A program made the position numbers and the translations under genes. This document shows positions 58,806 to 64,000 of a stretch of 64,000 nucleotides of DNA, in pieces. The DNA is from Craterostigma plantagineum (Eukaryota > Streptophyta > Magnoliopsida > Lamiales > Linderniaceae), in contig JAPQWV010000123.1 in assembly GCA_027422505.1 (NCBI GenBank), positions 372,001 through 436,000 of the forward strand. Reading direction: 5' to 3'. How positions within the stretch are numbered: position 1 is the stretch's first letter; each line of letters starts with the position of its first letter. The notes below the pieces were generated by a model. That model made no database searches. It saw only the letters and a program-made list of their open reading frames with translations, and was not told where the DNA came from.

Positions 58806-58923
58806 GGATGCGATCATACCAGCAGTAATGCACCGGATCCATCAGAACTCCGAAGTTAAGCATGCTTGGGTGAGAATAGTACTAGGATGGGTGACCCCCT
58901 GGGAAGTCCTCGTGTTGCACCCC
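58806..58923 (+). rRNA. 5S rRNA copy, type A
   Basis: GGATGCGATC, AGCAGTAATG. Confidence 0.85.
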
Positions 58924-59198
58924 TTTTTTTACGCGTGATAACATCCATCAGACATTAATTTTGCAATGAAGTGACGGTGTTACTTTCCACTCTCAACACC
59001 TATGGATTTCGAAAATCTCAATTTTGTATAAAATCACATGAATAGTGCTCCGTACTATATATATTTCGCTGATAATACGCGACATCTAGGACTGCGATGT
59101 TCACGAACTGACGTGGTTCCGAGCAACGCGCCGGTCTTTGTTGCATAGTTTCATTGCATTTTCACCCGTACAAGCAAAACAACTACGCTCAATTAACT

Positions 59199-59313
59199 GC
59201 GATCATACCAGCACTAATGCACCGGATGCCATCAGAACTCCGAAGTTAAGCATGCTTGGGCGAGAGTAATACTAGGATGGTTGACCCCCTGGGAAATCCT
59301 CGTGTTGCACCAC
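59199..59313 (+). rRNA. 5S rRNA copy, type B
   Basis: TTAAGC, GGAAATCC, GCACCACC 3' end. Confidence 0.8.
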
Positions 59314-59594
59314 CTTTTTTTACGCGTGCTAACATCCCTCGAGTATCAATTTTGCAATGAAGTGACGGTGTCACTTTCCACTCTCAACACCTATGGATTT
59401 CGGAAATCTCAATTTTGTATAAAGTCACATGAATTGTGCTCCGTACTATATATATTTCGTTAAAAATACGCGACATCTAGGACTACGACGTTCACGAACT
59501 GACGTGGTTTCCGAGCAACTCGCGGGTCTTTATTGCTTACTTTCATTAGATTTTAACCCGTACAAGAAAAACAAGTACGCTCAATTAACTAAAT

Positions 59595-59712
59595 GGGTGC
59601 GATCATACCAGCACTAATGCACCGGATCCATCAGAACTCCGAAGTTAAGCATGCTTGGGTGAGAATAGTACTAGGATGGGTGACCCCCTGGGAAGTCCTC
59701 CTGTTGCACCCC
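59595..59712 (+). rRNA. 5S rRNA copy, type A
   Basis: TCCTCCTG. Upstream spacer CCCGTACAAGAAAAACAAG, shared with the next unit. Confidence 0.85.
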
Positions 59713-59992
59713 TTTTTTTACGCGTGATAACATCCCCCGGACATTAATTTTGCAATGAAGTGACGGTGTCACTTTCCACTCTCAACACCTATGAATTTCG
59801 CAAATCTCAATTTTGTGAAAAATCACATGAATTGTGCTCCATACTATATATATTTCGCTGAAAATATGCGGCATCTAGGACTGCGACGTTCACGAACTGA
59901 CGTGGTTTCCGAGCAACTCGCGGGTCTTTATTGCTTACTTTCATTAGATTTTTACCCGTACAAGAAAAACAAGTACGCTCAATTAACTAAAT

Positions 59993-60110
59993 GGGTGCGA
60001 TCATACCAGCACTAATGCACCGGATCCATCAGAACTCCGAAGTTAAGCATGCTTGGGTGAGAATAGTACTAGGATGGGTGACCCCCTGGGAAGTCCTCCT
60101 GTTGCTCCCC
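59993..60110 (+). rRNA. 5S rRNA copy, type A
   Basis: GTTGCTCCCC 3' end. Confidence 0.84.
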
Positions 60111-60381
60111 GTTTTTTACGCGTGGTAACATCCCTCAGACATTAATTTTGCAATGAAGTGACGGTGTTACTTTCCACTCTCAACACCTATGGATTTCGAA
60201 AATCTTAATTTTGTATAAAATCACATGAATAGTGCTCACTATATATTTCGCTGAAAATACGCGACATCTAGGACTGCGACGTTCACGAACTGACATGGTT
60301 CCCGAGCAACGCGCCGGTCTTTGTTGCATAGTTTCACTACATTTTCACCCGTACAAGCAAAACAACTACGCTCAATTAACT

Positions 60382-60496
60382 GCGATCATACCAGCACTAA
60401 TGCACCGGATGCCATCAGAACTCCGAAGTTAAGCATGCTTGGGCGAGAGTAATACTAGGATGGTTGACCTCCTGGGAAGTCCTCGTGTTGCACCCC
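60382..60496 (+). rRNA. 5S rRNA copy, type B
   Basis: TTAAGC, GGTTGACCTCCTGG. Confidence 0.8.
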
Positions 60497-60772
60497 ATGT
60501 TTTTACGCGTGATAACATCCATCGAGTATTAATTTTGCAATGAAGTGACGGTGTCACTTTCCACTCTCAACACCTATGGATTTCGAAAATCTCAATTTTG
60601 TATAAAATCACATGAATAGTGCCCCGTACTATATATATTTCGCTGAAAATACCTGACATCTAGGACTGCGACGTTCACGAACTGACGTGGTTCCCGAGCA
60701 ACGCGCCGGTCTTTGTTGCAAGTTTCATTACATTTTCACCCGTACAAGCAAAACAACTACGCTCAATTGACT

Positions 60773-60887
60773 GCGATCATACCAGCACTAATGCACCGGA
60801 TGCCATAAGAACTCCGAAGTTAAGCATGCTTAGGCGAGAGTAATACTAGGATGGTTGACCCCCTGAGAAGTCCTCGTGTTGCACCCC
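60773..60887 (+). rRNA. 5S rRNA copy, type B
   Basis: GCCATAAGAACTCC, GCTTAGGCGAG. Followed by the CCTATGGTTTCG spacer form, as after 21932. Confidence 0.8.
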
Positions 60888-61163
60888 ATTTTTTTACGCG
60901 TGATAACATCCCTCGAGTATTAATTTTGCAATGAAGTGACGGTGTCACTTTCCACTCTCAACACCTATGGTTTCGAAAATCTCAATTTTGTATAAAATCA
61001 CATGAATAGTGCTCCGTACTATATATATTTCGCTGAAAATACGCGACATCTAGGACTGCGACGTTCACGAACTGACGTGGTTCCCGAGCAACGCGCCGGT
61101 CTTTGTTGCATAGTTTCATTACATTTTCACCCGTACAAGCAAAACAACTACGCTCAATTAACT

Positions 61164-61278
61164 GCGATCATACCAGCACTAATGCACCGAATGCCATCAG
61201 AACTCCGAAGTTAAGCATGCTTGGGCGAGAGTAATACTGGGATGGTTGACCCCCTGGGAAGTCCTCGTGTTGCACCCC
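61164..61278 (+). rRNA. 5S rRNA copy, type B, last before the second virus copy
   Basis: GAATGCCATC, TTAAGC, ACTGGGATGG. Counterpart of 22209. Confidence 0.8.
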
Positions 61279-61328
61279 TTTTTTTACGCGTGATAACATC
61301 CCCTGGACATTAATTTTGCAATGAAGTG

Positions 61329-61565
61329 TCTAGAGAACAAATTTTGATTGAATACATGGAAGAAATAAAGAAGGATATCGGAAAGAATTTTGGTATTGAT
61401 ATTTCCGATGTGTCTATGGGGACTTCATCAAAAGACGAAGACTTCTGTCAAGCAGGAGAAGCTCAAGACCCCTTTGAGGATGATGACTTATTATCATTTG
61501 AAGACGCTATCAATAATATCACTGAAGAATCCTTCAAAAGGATGAAAGGAAAAGATATGGAATAA
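61329..61565 (+). pseudogene. Viral polyprotein C-terminal fragment, plus-strand copy
   Basis: Unlike the copy at 22374, this frame is open from the junction to the natural stop (TAA at 61563-61565). It ends MKGKDME. It has no viral start codon, so remains a fragment. Confidence 0.8.
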
Positions 61566-61628
61566 CGATGGAATGACGAGGCATCCACTAGGCGGCTAAA
61601 AATTTTAGCATGGCGACAACATAATTTA

Positions 61629-61639
61629 CTTTTATAAAG
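61629..61639 (+). promoter_or_regulatory. Candidate TATA box of the viral promoter
   Basis: CTTTTATAAAG, same position relative to the TGACG motif (61574-61578) and to AATAAA (61823-61828) as in the first insertion. Confidence 0.4.
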
Positions 61640-61822
61640 TATTGGCCGACAAGAAGAATCAAGAACGAGAACAAGATGGCCAGCTGGAATCATAAGCCTT
61701 ACTGCTCTTTTGTCTTTTTACTTTTTGTGTGTCCTTAAATATGGCCTTTCGCCATAAGTTGTGCACGCAGTTTTCACTTTGCACTCTTGTACTCTTTCCC
61801 TCTCTGTAAATTGCGTTGAAGA

Positions 61823-61828
61823 AATAAA
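61823..61828 (+). terminator. Candidate viral poly(A) signal AATAAA
   Basis: Conserved counterpart of 22867-22872. Confidence 0.5.
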
Positions 61829-62350
61829 AGTTCTGGTTTGCATCTACTTCTTCTCTTACAAGTAAGTTTATATTTTATCTCTTTTATAATTTTGTTTGAT
61901 CAAGCCTTTACGGAAGGCTAAACCTTAACGTTAAACTACACCAAAATGCCTTAATACTTAAATCATGGTTTTATATCATATATATATATATATATATTAA
62001 TATGATGTAATATTTTCCTTTATAAAAATCTTTTAAAAAAAAATTGATTGAAGGAATTAAATTTTGAATAAAGGTTATAATAAAATTTGATTTCGATTAA
62101 TTCTGTGTCGGCTCTTGGCTAGCCCGTGTTGCCGCAGAAAAGGCGTTTGAAGGGTAAGGCTGTTACCGATTGAATTAATTGAATAAATATGTTATTATGT
62201 AAAACTCCTTGTATTCGAGGATTTAATTTCAACAAATCACAAAACTATTTTTACCTTTTGAAGAATGGTATATAGGCTGGAATACCTTGGGTCCGAACGG
62301 GATTAGATTGTTTACAGTCTAATAACTGGACTACTAGGTTTAACAACGCC

Positions 62351-62630
62351 ACGTACCATTATTCATTCTTATTTTCTTTTATTTTGATGTTTGGTATATC
62401 GGTTGAACTGCCTACAAACGAGACACCGATCATGGTATGAAAGTGTGACAACCTTTGGTTCAAAGTGAATTAAACTGTTTCTCAGTTTAATCACCAGATC
62501 CGATAGGTTTTGTTTGACTAAGTACCGTTATCATGGTTTGTTAGGTGGATATTGCCACGTACCATCATCATCTTTTTGTAAAGTTTTGATTTTTGTAAAA
62601 AGATCCTAAAAATGGTATCAGAGCCAGGGT
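62351..62630. other. Loop of the second viral inverted repeat
   Basis: 280 bases of unpaired leader, counterpart of 23393-23670. Confidence 0.85.
62613..62628 (+). promoter_or_regulatory. Viral primer binding site, initiator tRNA-Met
   Basis: TGGTATCAGAGCCAGG, identical to the site at 23653 including the CCAGG form. Confidence 0.88.
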
Positions 62631-63640
62631 GGCGTTGTTAAACCTATTAGTCCAGTTATTAGACTGTAAACAATCTAATCCCGTTCGGACCCAAGGTATT
62701 CCAGCCTATATACCATTCTTCAAAAGGTAAAAATAGTTTTGTGATTTGTTGAAATTAAATCCTCGAATACAGGGAGTTTTACATAATAAAATCTTTATTC
62801 AATTAACTCAATCGGTAACAGCCTTACCCTTCAAACGCCTTTTCTGCGGCAACACGGGCTAGCCAAGAGCCGACACAGAATCGAAATCAAATTTTATTAT
62901 AACCTTTATTCAAAATTTAATTCCTTCAATCATTTTTTTTTAAAGATTTTTATAAAGGAAAATATTACATCATATTAATATATATATATGATATAAAACC
63001 ATGATTTAAGTATTAAGGCATTTTGGTGTAGTTTAACGTTAAGGTTTAGCCTTCCATAAAGGCTTGATCAAACAAAATTTTAAAAGAGATAAAATATAAA
63101 CTTACTTGTAAGAGAAGAAGTAGATGCAAACCAGAACTTTTATTTCCTCAACGTAATTTACAGAGAGGGAAAGAGTACAAGAGTGCAAAGTGAAAACTGC
63201 GTGCACAACTTATGGCGAAAGGCCATATTTAAAGACACACAAAAAGTAAAAAAGACAAAAGAGCAGTAAGGCATTATGATTCCAGCTGGCCATCTTGTTC
63301 TCGTTCTTGATTCTTCTTGTCGGCCAATACTTTATAAAAGTAAATTATGTTGTCGCCATGCTAAAACTTTTAGCCGCCTAGTGGATGCCTCGTCATTCCA
63401 TCGTTATTCCTTATCTTTTCCTTTCATCCTTTTGAAGGATTCTTCAGTGATATTATCGATAGCGTCTTCAAATGATAATAAGTCATCATCCTCAAAGGGG
63501 TCTTGAGCTTCTCCTGCTTGACAGAAGTCTTCGTCTTTTGATGAAGTCCCCATAGACACATCGGAAATATCAATACCAAAATTCTTTCCAATATCCTTCT
63601 TTATTTCTTCCATGTACTCAATCAAAATTTGTTCTCTAGA
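62631..63640. repeat. Right arm of the second viral inverted repeat
   Basis: Mirror of 61329-62350. It contains the minus-strand intergenic region with TATA candidate (63330-63340) and poly(A) signal (63139-63144). Confidence 0.92.
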
Positions 63641-63892
63641 CATTTTTCCTTTCTGAATATTTAATTTTCTAGAAAGGACTTCGAATGGACTAGGAGATTC
63701 CCTTTGCTGTTTCTTTTCAATTTGTTCCTTATAATAAGCAATCTTTTCTTTGATTTTATCAATAGTTTGTTGTCCTTCAAATATTCCTTGTCCGTCTATT
63801 CGGATCATTTTCTTCCAGAACTTTGTATAAAAAGTTCTCCAAAGACAGGCTATATTTTGTTGGGTATGACCAACCTCAGGCCCCATTTTCAA
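63404..63892 (-). pseudogene. Viral polyprotein C-terminal region, better preserved copy
   Basis: A 162-codon frame joins in one reading frame segments that are separated by shifts in the first insertion (24405-24901): a tryptophan-rich part, the KIKEKIAYYKEQ coiled coil, then the acidic MSREQ tail ending MKGKDKE. Its first methionine (63892) is internal to the polyprotein; viral sequence continues to the window end at 64000. It shows that the acidic tail is the polyprotein C-terminus and not a separate ORF. Confidence 0.78.
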
Positions 63893-64000
63893 ATCCAGGG
63901 GATACTATATTCAATATAAAAATGCATTGAAGCCATTCATTCAATCCATTTATTATTATGTTGGGCCTCTATTAGAGCTGGCGAAACTTTTAACCCATTC
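63893..64000 (-). pseudogene. Viral polyprotein, continuing beyond the window
   Basis: Matches 24911-25019 of the first insertion closely (post-RNase H region). Cut by the window edge. Confidence 0.7.

Larger units (their letters stand above)
31399..61325 (+). repeat. Right 5S rDNA tandem array, 76 units
   Basis: Same unit, spacer and types as the left array. It starts within the spacer (TAACATCCCTCGAG) and ends in the spacer at GCAATGAAGTG before the second viral copy. The first about 4 kb carry more single-base indels than the rest. The middle (35.2-42.7 kb) has many C, D and mosaic units; from 42,715 the order becomes regular (6-mer, 6-mer, 11-mer, 11-mer). Confidence 0.95.
61329..62350. 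repeat. Left arm of the second viral inverted repeat
   Basis: Reverse complement of 62631-63640 apart from small indels. Confidence 0.92.
61326..64000 (-). mobile_element. Second copy of the pararetrovirus insertion (continues past the window)
   Basis: The same arrangement as at 22371: the 5S spacer meets viral sequence at the same base (GAAGTG then TCTAGAG), a plus-strand piece runs to the PBS, then an inverted copy begins at GGCGTTGTTAAACC. Identical junctions mean one insertion event followed by duplication. Small indels separate the two copies. Confidence 0.92.

Noticed and set aside
2849..61214. Many plus-strand ORFs of 60-141 codons repeating in the array (starting MNSAPYYIYF, MNCAPYYIYF, MNFANLNF or MTPWEVL)
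   Set aside because: They are the same spacer/5S sequence read in one frame, repeated once per unit. They run through the 5S gene, have no conserved codon pattern, and change frame freely with indels. Not protein genes.
2049..61325. CRISPR-like array
   Set aside because: The repeats are about 397-bp tandem 5S units with homologous spacers, in a plant genome, without cas genes.
61463..61693. ORF of 76 codons (also at 63276-63506) starting MIPAGHLVLV
   Set aside because: Antisense to the viral C-terminal tail and promoter region; present in both arms only because of the inverted repeat.

Overview
The window is plant nuclear DNA: a 5S ribosomal DNA locus that has been invaded by an LTR retrotransposon and by an integrated plant pararetrovirus (Caulimoviridae). 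Evidence for a flowering plant: 128 tandem 5S rRNA copies of plant type, a PBS matching plant tRNA-Asp behind an Athila/Tat-type LTR, and a viral PBS matching plant initiator tRNA-Met. I cannot name the species.

Layout. 1-2048: 5' part of a minus-strand Ty3/gypsy-type retrotransposon (start of an ORF at 1-154, PBS at 355-372, LTR at 380-2048) whose LTR ends abruptly in a 5S spacer. 2049-22370: left 5S array, 52 copies of a unit of about 397 bp (about 118 bp 5S + about 279 bp spacer). 22371-31398: pararetrovirus insertion of about 9.0 kb. It consists of a short plus-strand piece (end of the polyprotein, intergenic promoter region, leader, PBS) joined head-on to one genome-length minus-strand copy (about 7.7 kb), giving a palindrome with arms of about 1.0 kb around a 278-bp loop. 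31399-61325: right 5S array, 76 copies. 61326-64000: a second copy of the same viral insertion with the same 5S/virus junction and the same internal inversion junction, running off the window end.

The 5S copies fall into a few recurring types (A, B, C, D and mosaics, defined in the array entries) ordered as higher-order repeats: a 6-unit period of about 2.38 kb (A B A A C D) and an 11-unit period of about 4.27 kb. Both arrays show the same order, 6-mer, 6-mer, 11-mer, 11-mer, then virus. With the shared virus junctions this means that virus and array were amplified together as a macro-repeat; the two virus junctions lie 38,955 bp apart. Four 5S copies carry the same internal deletion and act as lineage tags.

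No intact protein-coding gene is present. The viral polyprotein (movement protein, capsid with zinc knuckle, aspartic protease, reverse transcriptase, RNase H, C-terminal region) is broken by many frameshifts and stops. No 5S copy matches the usual plant 5S at the GGATCCCATC stretch, and the expected TATA element near -28 is absent, so this locus may be a degenerate, silent 5S-derived satellite rather than the working 5S genes. Single-base indels in homopolymers are common, so some breaks could be sequencing errors.
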